DNA from: RYN-230 sp963813975
GTDB lineage: Bacteria > Actinomycetota > Actinomycetes > Streptosporangiales > Streptosporangiaceae
Length of the DNA stretch: 64,000 nt
Direction: 5' to 3'
Assembly: GCA_963813975.1 (NCBI GenBank)
Contig: CAWFAP010000004.1
Span: 248,001-312,000, forward strand
Within the stretch, counting starts at the first letter, position 1. Each line of letters begins with the position of its first letter. The notes under the pieces were generated by a model, which made no database searches, was not told the DNA's origin, and saw only the letters and a program-made list of their open reading frames with translations. This document shows, one piece after another, positions 8,898 to 17,616 of the stretch. Position numbers and translations under genes: made by a program.

Positions 8898-9680
8898 ATG
8901 GGAACAGCACAAGCTCAGGCGCAGCTGTGGGGGCGTCACCCGCAGGTGTGGTCACAGACGATGGAGCAGCAGATGCAGCCGCTGTACCTCGCGACGCTGG
9001 ACGCGCTCGCGCCGCCGGACGGCGCCTCGCTGCTCGACGCCGGGTGCGGTTCCGGCCAGGCGCTCGCCGACGCCGCCGCCCGCGGCGCCTCCGTGACGGG
9101 GCTGGATGCGACGGCCGAGCTGCTCGCCGTCGCCCGGCGCCGCACGCCCGCAGCCGACCTGCGGGTGGGCGACATCCAGGAGCTGCCGTTCGGGGACGGG
9201 GAGTTCGACGTCGTCACCTCATTCAACGCGATCCAGTACGCCGCCGACCCCGCCGCTGCCGTCTCCGAGCTGGCCCGGGTGTGCCGCCGCGGCGGCCAGG
9301 TCGCGATCGGGATCTGGGGCGACCCGCAGCGCTGCGAGACCGACGGCCTGTTCCAGCGGCTGCGCTCCCTCGCGCCACCGCCTCCCGGGACGCCCGCGCC
9401 GCTGGCCTGCAGCGATGCCGGCGTGGTCGAGGACCTGCTCACCAAGGCAGGGCTGAGCGTCCGCGGCGGCGGTGAGGTACCCATCCCGATCACGTTCGAC
9501 AGTCTCGATGACGCCTGGGAGGCGCACTATTCCACCGGCCCGCAGCAGAAGGTGATCGACACGGTCGGCGAAGAGGCCGTGCGTGAGGTGCTCGACTCGG
9601 TGCTCACCGCGGACCGGAAGCCCGACGGGAAGTACCGGCAGGACAACGTGATGCGGTTCGTGCTGGCCAGCAAGCCCTGA
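8898..9680 (+). CDS. Class I SAM-dependent methyltransferase
   Basis: A 260-residue Rossmann-fold methyltransferase. The SAM-binding motif I is LLDAGCGSGQAL (about residues 43-54), followed by the acidic residue in VTGLDATAE, motif VGDIQELPFGDGEFDVVTSFNAIQYA and ARVCRRGGQVAIGIW, all typical of the Methyltransf_11 group. The start is firm: AAGGAGG lies six bases before the ATG. A strong stem-loop follows at 9706. The small-molecule substrate is unknown. It is divergent from the broken LuxR regulator, which may control it. Confidence 0.88.
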   Translation: MGTAQAQAQLWGRHPQVWSQTMEQQMQPLYLATLDALAPPDGASLLDAGCGSGQALADAAARGASVTGLDATAELLAVARRRTPAADLRVGDIQELPFGDGEFDVVTSFNAIQYAADPAAAVSELARVCRRGGQVAIGIWGDPQRCETDGLFQRLRSLAPPPPGTPAPLACSDAGVVEDLLTKAGLSVRGGGEVPIPITFDSLDDAWEAHYSTGPQQKVIDTVGEEAVREVLDSVLTADRKPDGKYRQDNVMRFVLASKP

Positions 9681-9705
9681 ACGGTTCAGTCTGCTGAGAG
9701 GGACG

Positions 9706-9750
9706 GCTGACGGGCGGACCGGCGCTAGCCGCGGCGGTCCGCCCGTCAGC
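9706..9750 (+). terminator. Stem-loop terminator after the methyltransferase gene
   Basis: A 15-bp perfect stem (GCTGACGGGCGGACC and its complement) closes a 15-base loop 26 bases after the methyltransferase stop. No T-tract follows, as is usual in high-GC actinobacteria. Confidence 0.7.
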
Positions 9751-9868
9751 TTCCCGGCCGTGGGAGCTTTCATCGGGCCCGCGCCGGGGATGAGTAGGTT
9801 GCCGGAGGACCAGGGACGGTAAAACCGTTAGAGGAAAAAGTTCGCCGGCCTGGGACTCGGGGGTTGCG

Positions 9869-10705
9869 ATGCCGTGGTTTCCGGACTTCGCCAGTGCCGT
9901 GGAGCTGGCCCGCAGGGAGACTCGCGCCTCCGGCCAGGCTGATCCGGTCGGGCAGTACTTCACGGCGCTGAGCAAGGGTGACACCCATGCACTGGAGACC
10001 GTGTGGCCCGGTGACGTGGTCATCCACGATCCCCGCGCCGGCGAGATCCGCGGCCACAAGCAGCTGCGGGACTTCGTCAGCCAGAACAAATCCTGGCTGG
10101 CCCAGCTGCACGCCCGTATCGAGACGGTGGCCTCCACCGTCGGCGACGGGCGGGCCGTGGTCGAACTGCTGGCGCACCTGACCGAGGACGGGCGGGAAGT
10201 GGCCTGGCCGATAGCGGTCGTGGCCGAATCCCCGGACGACCGGTCGGTGGTGTTCCGTACCTACTGCAGCCAGTGGCCGGTGGACGGACGGCGCCACGTC
10301 AGGCCTCCGGTACTCGGGCCCGGGGCCGCCCACCCCGGTGATGTCGCCGGTCGCTACCAGGCCGCGCTGGGCGCCGGTGACACCGAAGCGATCGTGGGCA
10401 CGTTCGCACCCGATGGGTACTACCGCGAGCCCATCGGCCCGCACTACGCCCATCGCGGCACTTCTGAACTCCGCTCGTTCTTCGCCGAGTGCTTCAGCGC
10501 GGGCGGCGGCATCCGGCTCGAGCACTGCGCCGTGACCGACGACGGCGTGCGCTGCGCCCTGGAATACAACTGCGTCCGCTGGGGCCGCCACGACCTGCCA
10601 CCCCAGGCGGGAATCGGCATCTACGAGCGCGGCCCGGACGGGCTGCTGGCCGCGGCCCGCGTCTACGACGACGTCCAGGCCCCGGCCGGCGGTTCAGCAC
10701 GATGA
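9869..10705 (+). CDS. Tandem SnoaL-like (NTF2-fold) domain protein
   Basis: A 278-residue protein with two copies of the SnoaL/NTF2-like fold. Copy one covers about residues 25-135 (QYFTALSKGDTHALETVWPGDVVIHDP...IRGHKQLRDFV) and copy two residues 160-272 (RYQAALGAGDTEAIVGTFAPDGYYREP...HRGTSELRSFF). Each begins with the helix and 'xxALxxGD' pattern of polyketide cyclase-like or ketosteroid-isomerase-like proteins. The start ATG follows a weak GGGGG stretch. Function cannot be assigned; the family includes isomerases, cyclases and binding proteins. Confidence 0.75.
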   Translation: MPWFPDFASAVELARRETRASGQADPVGQYFTALSKGDTHALETVWPGDVVIHDPRAGEIRGHKQLRDFVSQNKSWLAQLHARIETVASTVGDGRAVVELLAHLTEDGREVAWPIAVVAESPDDRSVVFRTYCSQWPVDGRRHVRPPVLGPGAAHPGDVAGRYQAALGAGDTEAIVGTFAPDGYYREPIGPHYAHRGTSELRSFFAECFSAGGGIRLEHCAVTDDGVRCALEYNCVRWGRHDLPPQAGIGIYERGPDGLLAAARVYDDVQAPAGGSAR

Positions 10706-10742
10706 CGTCGGCATAGGCCTGGCACAGACATATGAAAGCCCG

Positions 10743-10758
10743 TTTGTTTGCGAACAAA
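10743..10758. promoter_or_regulatory. Short AT-rich inverted repeat
   Basis: TTTGTT and AACAAA arms around TGCG, in the 250-base space before the VOC gene. This is an unusually AT-rich patch for the region and could be an operator or promoter element; nothing more can be said. Confidence 0.3.
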
Positions 10759-10957
10759 TCCAGGCGGGAATCGGCCTGGGGCTAACTGTGCATTATTCAT
10801 CGGGGCGAAGGCCGGGCGGCGGGATAACGGCCTGACACCAGAGGATCGCCGCTACGTCTGGACTTTCGGCGATGGGCCGGGTGAACCTAGAGATCAGGAT
10901 CGGCCCCGGAGATACTGACGTAGACCGCTGATATCCAGGAGGAGGGGGAGCCGGGTC

Positions 10958-11401
10958 GTGGACATGAGGCTCGAGGTGGTGGTGATCCCGGTCGCCGATG
11001 TGGACCAGGCGAAGGATTTCTACGCGGCGCTGGGGTGGCGGGAGGATGCCGACTACACCGCCGACCCGGACTTCCGGGTGGTTCAGCTGACGCCACCGGG
11101 CTCGGCGTGCTCACTCATCTTCGGGACCGGGCTCACCTCCGCCGCCCCGGGCTCAGCCGGGGGCCTGCACCTGGTCGTGCCCGACATCGAGGGCGCCCGG
11201 GCCGAACTGATCGACCACGGCGCCGACGTCAGCGAGGTATTCCACGACGCCGGCGGGGTGTTCCACCACGCCGGAACCCAGGCCCGCGTGCCGGGGCCGG
11301 CCCCGGACCACCAGAGCTACAGCTCCTTTGCCTCGTTCAGCGACCCGGACGGCAACGGCTGGGTACTCCAGGAGATCACCACCCGCCTGCCGGGCCGCTA
11401 A
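10958..11401 (+). CDS. VOC superfamily (glyoxalase/bleomycin resistance-like) protein
   Basis: A 147-residue single-chain VOC protein. It has the paired beta-alpha-beta-beta-beta modules: VVVIPVADVDQAKDFYAALGW at the N-terminus, GLHLVVPDIEGARAELIDHGADV in the middle and SFSDPDGNGWVLQEI at the end, the latter holding the usual metal-binding glutamate. A strong AGGAGGAGGG ribosome site precedes two possible starts, GTG at 10958 and ATG at 10964. Members include glyoxalases, dioxygenases and drug-binding proteins, so the substrate is open. Confidence 0.85.
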   Translation: MDMRLEVVVIPVADVDQAKDFYAALGWREDADYTADPDFRVVQLTPPGSACSLIFGTGLTSAAPGSAGGLHLVVPDIEGARAELIDHGADVSEVFHDAGGVFHHAGTQARVPGPAPDHQSYSSFASFSDPDGNGWVLQEITTRLPGR

Positions 11402-11525
11402 CCGCGGCCCGGCCTGCAGCATGACCGGCGGGCCTGCTGGCCGACCGGGTGGCCCGCAGCGTGGCCAGCTCAGCTGGCCTCCCCGCCCGGCCCGCCGTCC
11501 CGGTTATCGCAAAGGAGAGAGACCC

Positions 11526-11606
11526 ATGGCAGTGACCTACGCTTCCCAGTACATGGTGGACCAGCAGGACTCCTCCGGCCCGGCCAGCCCCGGAGCGCGC
11601 ACATGA
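11526..11606 (+). CDS. 26-residue ORF translationally coupled to the downstream flavoprotein
   Basis: A short ORF with its own good ribosome site (AAAGGAGAG, 5-6 bases before the ATG) encoding a hydrophilic 26-residue peptide with no membrane segment. Its stop TGA overlaps the ATG of the flavoprotein gene as ATGA (11603-11606). The flavoprotein itself has no separate ribosome site at the right distance, so its translation probably depends on this ORF. It may be a leader peptide, a tiny protein, or the shortened remnant of a longer gene. I do not recognise the peptide. Confidence 0.5.
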   Translation: MAVTYASQYMVDQQDSSGPASPGART

Positions 11607-12940
11607 CCAGCGACTACGACGTCATCGTCGTGGGCGGCGGCTCGCCCGGTGAGCACTGTGCCGGCGAGCTGGCCGACGGCGGCCTGCATGTCGCGCTGGT
11701 CGAGCGCGAGCTGGTCGGCGGCGAATGCTCCTACTGGGCGTGCATCCCGTCGAAGACTCTGCTGCGCCCCGGCGAGGCGGCGCATGCCGCGCGCGAGGCG
11801 GCGTGCAGCGCGCAGGTCGACGTGGCGGCGGCGCTGGCCTACCGGGACTTCATGGTCTCGGGCTACTCGGACGAGGGCCAGGAGCGCTGGCTGGCCAGCA
11901 AGGGCATCGACCTGCTGCGGGGCCACGGCCAGCTCGCCGGCGTGGGCGTCGTCGAGGTCGCCGGCGTCCGCCACACCGCCAGGCATGTGGTCATGGCGAC
12001 CGGTGCCGATCCGGTCGTGCCGCCCGTTCCGGGCCTGCGCGGGCTCGACGGCATCTGGACGAACCGCGACGTGACCGGCATGAAGTCCGTCCCCCGCAGG
12101 CTGCTGATCCTCGGCGGGGGACCGGTCGGCGCCGAGATGGCCCAGGCCGTGCGCCGCCTGGGTGGCGAGGCCGCCCTCGTTGAGGGCGCGGAGCATGTGC
12201 TCGCCCGCGAGCCCGCGCCGCTGGGCCAAGCGCTCGGCGAGGTCTTGCGGGCGGACGGCATCGAGTTGTTCGTGGGAGTGCACGCGACCAAGGCCGGGCG
12301 GGACGGCGAGGATTACTTCCTGGCCCTCGACAACGGCCGTGAGCTGCGTGGCGACCACCTGCTCGTCGCCACCGGCCGGCGCCCGCGCACCAGCGGGCTG
12401 GGCCTGGAGACGGTCGGTGTGACGGCTGGAGAGCACGGCATCCCCGTTGACACTCACCTGCGGGCCGGCGAGCGGCTGTGGGCCATCGGCGACGCCACCG
12501 GTATCCGGCTGCTGACCCACGTCGGCAAGTACCAGGGCGAGGTGGTCGCAGCAAACATCCTCGGCGAGCCCCGCGAGGCCCATTACGAGGCGGTGCCGGA
12601 TGTGGTCTACACCGACCCGCAGGCGGCCGCGGTGGGAACGACCGAGGCCGCTTTCAGCGCCACGATCCCGGTGTCCGAGGTGGCCAAGACGGCCACGTAC
12701 ACGCACCGTTATGCACAGTCCAATGGCTTCCTGACCTTGCTCAGCGACGGTGAGCGGCTGACCGGGGCGTACGCGCTCGGCCCCGAGGCCGGCGAGTGGC
12801 TCCAGCAGGCCACGCTGGCCATCCGGGCCCGGGTGCCACTGGCGGTGCTGCGCGACGTTATCCAGCCCTTCCCCACCTTCTCCGAGATCTACGTGGCCGC
12901 ACTCAAAGCGCTCCAGGGCCAGATCACGGCGGCCGCGTAG
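11603..12940 (+). CDS. FAD/NAD(P)-dependent disulfide oxidoreductase (mercuric reductase/lipoamide dehydrogenase-like)
   Basis: A 445-residue class I pyridine nucleotide-disulfide oxidoreductase. It has the FAD dinucleotide fold (VIVVGGGSPGEHCAGELA), the redox pair Cys42/Cys47 in GGECSYWACIPSK (the CxxxxC spacing of the family), the NAD(P) fold (LLILGGGPVGAEMAQ) and the second FAD motif (LWAIGDATG). The C-terminal dimerisation domain ends without the HxxxxE pair being obvious, and without the Cys pair of MerA, so mercury reduction is unlikely. The true disulfide substrate is unknown. The gene is coupled to a 26-residue ORF upstream. Confidence 0.85.
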   Translation: MTSDYDVIVVGGGSPGEHCAGELADGGLHVALVERELVGGECSYWACIPSKTLLRPGEAAHAAREAACSAQVDVAAALAYRDFMVSGYSDEGQERWLASKGIDLLRGHGQLAGVGVVEVAGVRHTARHVVMATGADPVVPPVPGLRGLDGIWTNRDVTGMKSVPRRLLILGGGPVGAEMAQAVRRLGGEAALVEGAEHVLAREPAPLGQALGEVLRADGIELFVGVHATKAGRDGEDYFLALDNGRELRGDHLLVATGRRPRTSGLGLETVGVTAGEHGIPVDTHLRAGERLWAIGDATGIRLLTHVGKYQGEVVAANILGEPREAHYEAVPDVVYTDPQAAAVGTTEAAFSATIPVSEVAKTATYTHRYAQSNGFLTLLSDGERLTGAYALGPEAGEWLQQATLAIRARVPLAVLRDVIQPFPTFSEIYVAALKALQGQITAAA

Positions 12941-13259
12941 CGTGCCCGCGCGGCGTCCTCATCGGCCGGGCGTGACCTTGCTATTAGGCAATAACGGTGC
13001 AACAGTGGGCCGAGGAGCCGGGGTAATATTGCTCGTACCCGGGCAGCCATATAGCTGTGGTCGGGGGGATTCTTAGTCACGGCGCCGCAAATTATTGCCG
13101 CGCCTGTTGGCAGCAAGTGACCTGACCAGCGGTTTCGGCGCAGCAACGTTTTTCATCACTTTGCCGCGCGCACTTTTAGCACCCGCCACGAAGGATGAGG
13201 AAAAGGCCGTTGTCATGGCCTCACTGTCCTTACGGAGGTGCCCACGGACGAAAGGAATC
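12941..13259. other. Intergenic space before the hydrolase gene
   Basis: No gene is supported. The stretch has AT-rich islands (around 12983, 13022 and 13090) unlike its surroundings and probably carries the promoter of the hydrolase gene. Confidence 0.4.
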
Positions 13260-13964
13260 ATGGAAATGACTACCCGACCGAACATTGTTCTGGTGCATGG
13301 CGCATGGGCCGACGGCTCCTGCTGGAGCGCCGTCATCGAGCAGTTGCAGGCGCACGGCTACAACGTCACCGCACCGCAGTTCCCGGAATCGTCGCTCGCG
13401 GCGGACGTCGCCCGGCTGAGGCAGGTACTGAAGCGCCAGGACGGCCCCACACTTGTGACCGGACATTCCTACGGGGGCCAGATCATGACCGCCCTCGGCA
13501 CGGACGCGCCGAACGTCGTCGGCCTGGTCTACATCGCCGCCTTCGGGCTCGACCAGGGCGAGACGATCGGCGGGCTGCTGGCGCAGGGACCCCCGACCCC
13601 AGCGCTCGCGCACCTGGACATCGACGCGGAGGGCTTCGCCTGGCTGCCTGAGGACGACTTCGTCCAGCACTTCGCGGGCGACATTGACCCGGCCAAGGCC
13701 CAGGTCATGTACGCCGTGCAGCAGGCCCTCGCGGCCTCCACGCTCGAGGACGTGATGGGTGTCCCCGCGTGGAAATCACAGCCGAGCTGGTACATGGTCG
13801 CCGAGAACGACGAGGCCATCCCGCCCGACGCCGAGCGCCAGTTCGCTTCCCGGATGGGCGCCAGCACCATTGAAGTGCCGTCCGGCCACGTCGCCATGGT
13901 GTCCCACCCCGACGCCGTGACCGAGCTCACCGAAACAGCAGCCCAGGTTGTCTTCCAGAAGTAA
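13260..13964 (+). CDS. Alpha/beta hydrolase (esterase-like)
   Basis: A 234-residue alpha/beta hydrolase. The oxyanion-hole motif LVHGAWADGSCW follows the first strand, the nucleophile is Ser70 in TGHSYGG, the acid is probably the Asp in VAENDEAIPP and the base the His in PSGHVAMVSHP. This set matches the small EstC/'alpha/beta fold hydrolase' group common in soil actinobacteria. The start ATG at 13260 has AAAGGA four bases upstream, which excludes longer versions. Substrate unknown. Confidence 0.88.
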   Translation: MEMTTRPNIVLVHGAWADGSCWSAVIEQLQAHGYNVTAPQFPESSLAADVARLRQVLKRQDGPTLVTGHSYGGQIMTALGTDAPNVVGLVYIAAFGLDQGETIGGLLAQGPPTPALAHLDIDAEGFAWLPEDDFVQHFAGDIDPAKAQVMYAVQQALAASTLEDVMGVPAWKSQPSWYMVAENDEAIPPDAERQFASRMGASTIEVPSGHVAMVSHPDAVTELTETAAQVVFQK

Positions 13965-14229
13965 CCGCACGTTTCGACTGCGCAGCAAGACTCCGCCGGG
14001 CGCGCCGGGCAGTGCAATCGGCGACTCACTGGGCTGGCCGGTCATGGCGCTGGGGATGGCCGACGCCGATGTCCGGTAGGTCGCGGGGCAGGTACCGCCG
14101 GGTGATAATTGGGGCGGTCAGTTTCGACGAGCCCGGTGGAGGCGGCTGAATGCGACGCCTGGGTGTCCAGATCCCCACCCCCGATGGCCGCAGCAACGGG
14201 ACGCCGCACCTCCCCGATGAGGACAGCCC

Positions 14230-14988
14230 GTGGCGGTGAGCGAGCAACCGGGCGGTGCGGACGGCCCCGCACGGTCGCTTCCGCCGCACGTCATCGCGGA
14301 TCAGGCCCGGCTGCAAGGCAGCATCGGACGGCTACTGCAGACGGTCGCCGCCCTCACCGACGACGACATCCTTCAGCCGTCTCTGCTGCCCGGCTGGGAC
14401 CGCGCCCACGTCCTGACCCACCTCTCCCGGGCCGCCGACGCACGGACCGGTCTGCTGGCCGCCGCCCGGGCCGGGATAATCGGCCGGCAGTATCCCAGCG
14501 AGGAGAGCCGGGCCCGCGAGATAGAGGCCGGCGCAGGCCGCCCCGCGCCGGTCATCCGCGCCGACCTGGGCCGGGCCCTCGAGCGCTTCCGGGCTGCAGC
14601 CGATGACCATCCCGCTGACCGTTGGGATGCCCTGGGCGAGTGGCTCGGGGGCCACCGGCAGCCCGTCCACCGGGTGCTTCCCGGGCTGCACAAGGAAATC
14701 GAGTATCACCACGTGGACCTGAGCGCCGGGTACCGGCCCGCCGACTGGCCTCAGGAGTTCGTCGACACCCAGCTCTCGACCGTGACCCGGTCGATGACCC
14801 GTCGCGCCGGCTGCCCGGCCGTCACGATCCGGGCGTCCCACGCGACCTATCGCATTGGTGACGGTGAACTGGCCACCGTCACCGGCGGCGCCGCCGACCT
14901 GCTGGCCTGGCTCACCGGACGGGCCGACGGCCACGACCTGCAGCGAGTCCCCGCCGGACCGCTTCCGCCCATCCCGCCCTTCGCCTGA
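14230..14988 (+). CDS. Mycothiol-dependent maleylpyruvate isomerase family protein
   Basis: A 252-residue protein with the DinB-like N-terminal domain of the family: the metal-binding pattern LPGWDRAHVLTHLSRAAD holds His60 and His64, and a third His lies in EIEYHHVDL. The C-terminal part resembles the sterol-carrier-like domain of the isomerase. True enzymes isomerise maleylpyruvate in the gentisate pathway using mycothiol; most relatives are uncharacterised mycothiol-dependent enzymes. No gentisate genes are nearby, so the family name, not the reaction, is supported. The start is GTG at 14230 with GAGGA upstream. Confidence 0.8.
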   Translation: MAVSEQPGGADGPARSLPPHVIADQARLQGSIGRLLQTVAALTDDDILQPSLLPGWDRAHVLTHLSRAADARTGLLAAARAGIIGRQYPSEESRAREIEAGAGRPAPVIRADLGRALERFRAAADDHPADRWDALGEWLGGHRQPVHRVLPGLHKEIEYHHVDLSAGYRPADWPQEFVDTQLSTVTRSMTRRAGCPAVTIRASHATYRIGDGELATVTGGAADLLAWLTGRADGHDLQRVPAGPLPPIPPFA

Positions 14989-15424
14989 CCGGGAGCAGCC
15001 GGGCCACCTCCTCATACCCGTGACCGAAAACAGGCACATGGCCAGCACGTAATAGACCACCACCCGCGCCGGCCGCAGCTGGCTACGCTGCAGCCTGACA
15101 GTCTCAGCGACCACCCGGTCTACCAGTCAGCGATATTGGATCCAGGGCGCCGCGATGCCAGAGACAAGGCCATGAATGCCGAGCTCAAGGCCGCAGTTCC
15201 AGCCGGCCCTTCCTAGAAGGGAGTCGTGAGGAAGCGGGCAAGCCGGGTTATACAGGGTCAGATCTTCGTAGTATGGCCATGGCAGGTGATAGTGCTGGGT
15301 GGCGGCGGCGCTCGGTCACGCTGAGTGCAGTGACAGGTCGGCCCGCCAGGGGTGCCCGGGTGCCCGGCCAGCTGAGGTGGCGGCCGTTGAGTGAAGACCG
15401 TCGACCGCGGAGAGGTGGCCCGAC
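14989..15424. other. Intergenic space before the GH3 gene
   Basis: No gene is supported on either strand; short ORFs here lack family features. The last 30 bases hold the ribosome site (GAGAGG) of the GH3 gene. Confidence 0.4.
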
Positions 15425-16621
15425 GTGCGGATTCAACGCAAATGGCTAACGGCTGGGAGCGCGGCCCTGGCGCTCGCCATTTCCATGCCGACGGTGGCGG
15501 CCGCAGCGACCAGGTCGACTGGCGTGCCCGGCCGTGTTGGCAGCGGGGTGACCGGCGCGGCACAGTCCGCCGTCGGCCGGCCGTGGCTGGCCACCGTCTT
15601 GCCCAGGCTGTCGGCGCAGCAACTGGCGGGCCAGCGGGTGATCTTCAGTTACGCGGGCCTGACCCCGCCGGCGAGCTTAATCTCCCTGATCCAGCACGGT
15701 GAGGCGGCCGGGGTGATCTTCTTCGGACAGAACATTTCCAGCGAGACGCAGATCGCGGGCGTCATCAGGCAGCTGAATCGGGCTAACGCCAGCTCGCTGA
15801 ACCCCGTCCGGGCCCCGCTGCTGCTGATGACCGACCAGGAGGGCGGTCAGGTCCGCCGCCTGCCGGGCCGCCCGTACCTGTCCGAGAAGCAGATCGGCGC
15901 GAATCCGCTGGCGAAGGCGGAGGTCCTGGCCACGCAAGCGGGCCAGGGCGCCGCGGCCAACCTGCATGGTGTGGGCATGAACGTCAACCTTGCGCCAGTG
16001 CTGGACGTGTACCGGAAGGCCGGGAACTTCGATGACCAGTTCGGGCGCTCCTACAGCATGAACCCCACCGTGGTGTCGAACCTGGGCAGCAACATGATCA
16101 AGGCTCAGCAGGCCGGCGGGGTGGCGGCCACGGCCAAGCACTTCCCCGGCCTCGGGGCGGCGGCGGCGAAGCAGAACACTGACACGGGACCGGTGACGCT
16201 CAACCTGCCGTTCGCGACGATCCGCAGCACCGACGAGGTCCCGTTCCAGGGCGCGATCAAAGCCGGGGTCAAGCTGATCATGATGTCGTGGGCGACCTAC
16301 CCGGCGATAGGAGCACGCCCCGCCGGGCTCTCGCCCAATGTCGTCCAGGGTGAGCTGCGGAACCGGCTCAAGTTCACCGGGGTCACGATCACGGACGCCC
16401 TGGAGGCCGGCGCACTGCGCTCCTACGGCTCGACCCAGAACCGCGCGCTGTTCGCCGCGCTGGCCGGCATGGACCTGCTGCTCTGCTCCGCCCAGAAGGT
16501 CAGCCAGGGGGAGCAGGCAAGCGGCGAGCTGGCCGCGGCCTACCGCAACGGAAAGCTCAATGGCCCGGCGTTCCTGGCCAGCGTGAACCGGGTAGTAACG
16601 CTGCGCCAGTCACCGAAGTAA
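15425..16621 (+). CDS. Exported glycoside hydrolase family 3 N-terminal domain protein
   Basis: A 398-residue protein with a Sec signal peptide (basic start, hydrophobic core to about residue 28, cleavage likely after AAAA). The GH3 barrel is visible in PLLLMTDQEGGQVRRLPG, NVNLAPVLDV, ATAKHFPGLG and VTITDALEAGAL. These are the marks of NagZ/LpqI-type beta-N-acetylglucosaminidases, which act on peptidoglycan fragments. The Asp in ITDALE aligns with the nucleophile, but the Asp-Ser-His acid/base loop after KHFPG is replaced by AAAAKQNTDTG, so catalysis may be changed or lost. Start is GTG at 15425. No partner genes are evident. Confidence 0.82.
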   Translation: MRIQRKWLTAGSAALALAISMPTVAAAATRSTGVPGRVGSGVTGAAQSAVGRPWLATVLPRLSAQQLAGQRVIFSYAGLTPPASLISLIQHGEAAGVIFFGQNISSETQIAGVIRQLNRANASSLNPVRAPLLLMTDQEGGQVRRLPGRPYLSEKQIGANPLAKAEVLATQAGQGAAANLHGVGMNVNLAPVLDVYRKAGNFDDQFGRSYSMNPTVVSNLGSNMIKAQQAGGVAATAKHFPGLGAAAAKQNTDTGPVTLNLPFATIRSTDEVPFQGAIKAGVKLIMMSWATYPAIGARPAGLSPNVVQGELRNRLKFTGVTITDALEAGALRSYGSTQNRALFAALAGMDLLLCSAQKVSQGEQASGELAAAYRNGKLNGPAFLASVNRVVTLRQSPK

Positions 16622-16781
16622 CCGGAGACTCCGTTTAACCGCGTCCACGGTCCGTGACCGGTGCCGCGGCGCCGGTCCACCGTGTGACACCGGTGTGGGA
16701 GCCAGTCAGAGCCGCTATGGCGACGCTGCCCGGCCGGCCTGCTCAGGGCCAGCCGGGCAGCGTGTTGCCGGGGCACCGTGG

Positions 16782-16931
16782 CTACCGGCGAGTGCGGCGG
16801 GGGCGGAACCTGATCCAGACCAGGATGCCGATGGCCACCAGCAGCCAGGGGGAGAACAGGATATGCATGGTGAAGCTGAGGACGGTCAGCGCCACGATGG
16901 CGATGAGGACGAGGGCGAGTATCCGGGGCAT
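16782..16931 (-). CDS. Small two-segment membrane protein downstream of pspC
   Basis: A 49-residue protein with two hydrophobic segments (starting RILALVLIAIVALTVL and PWLLVAIGILVWI) and a basic tail FRPRRTRR. It lies 44 bases downstream of the PspC gene on the same strand and is probably cotranscribed. The clean hydrophobic-hydrophilic pattern and strong codon bias argue it is real. Function unknown; a role with PspC in envelope stress is inferred from position. Confidence 0.6.
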   Translation of the reverse strand: MPRILALVLIAIVALTVLSFTMHILFSPWLLVAIGILVWIRFRPRRTRR

Positions 16932-16975
16932 GGTGATTAGTCTCCGTTCAGGTCAGGCTGGTTAGCGGTCAGGAC

Positions 16976-17266
16976 TCAGCGGGAGCGGTTCTGGCGGCCA
17001 GTGATCCACGCCATGGTGGGCGTCTGGTCTTCGCCGTCCTCCGGGATCAGCAGCCAGGCGGCGATATAGAGGGCTACGGCGGCCCCGCTGAACAGGGCGA
17101 GCGCGGCGATGATCACGCGAACCAGCGTCACGTCCGCGTCCAGGTAGCGGGCTATGCCGCTGGCCACGCCGGCCAGCACCCTGTCGTCGGCAGACCGGCG
17201 CAGCGGGCGGGCTGCGGACTGGCCAGTAAAGGCGGCGGACCGGGGGCCTGCAGTGGTTGCGTTCAT
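16976..17266 (-). CDS. PspC domain membrane protein
   Basis: A 96-residue protein with the PspC domain: PLRRSADDRVLAGVASGIARYLDADVTLVRV, then a membrane segment (IIAALALFSGAAVALYIAAWLLIPE). PspC-domain proteins sit in the inner membrane and take part in envelope stress responses. The N-terminal 20 residues are Ala/Ser/Thr rich. It appears to head a two-gene operon with the 49-residue membrane protein. Confidence 0.88.
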   Translation of the reverse strand: MNATTAGPRSAAFTGQSAARPLRRSADDRVLAGVASGIARYLDADVTLVRVIIAALALFSGAAVALYIAAWLLIPEDGEDQTPTMAWITGRQNRSR

Positions 17267-17616
17267 GCTTCAACAGTGCCGCCGGCAGGTCTCCCCGTCG
17301 ATCCGGATCAGCCCCGATTCGCACCCTGGTCTGCACCCGGAGACATCAGGGGTCAGCCCTCGCCACAGTCAGGGTTGCCGCGCAGCGGCCTGCGGGAACC
17401 CGGATTTCAGATACATGATGCAATGCTGGAGCGCGGCGCATGGTTGGGGATTCTCGTCGTCCCCGGCCTTGAGCGCTGCTCTGGCACGAGCACCTCGGTG
17501 GCCGGTGGGCGGCGGAGCCGGCTGAGGAGCAGAGCCCGGAAGCCGGCGGGTGCCCGATGAGTCCCGGAGCCTGGCGCGGTCTGACTAACAGGTAACCGGC
17601 AGGAAGGAGACTCAGG
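17267..17616. other. Intergenic space between pspC and the SMP-30 gene
   Basis: A divergent promoter region of 350 bases with no supported gene; AGGAAGGAG near its right end is the ribosome site of the SMP-30 gene. Confidence 0.4.
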
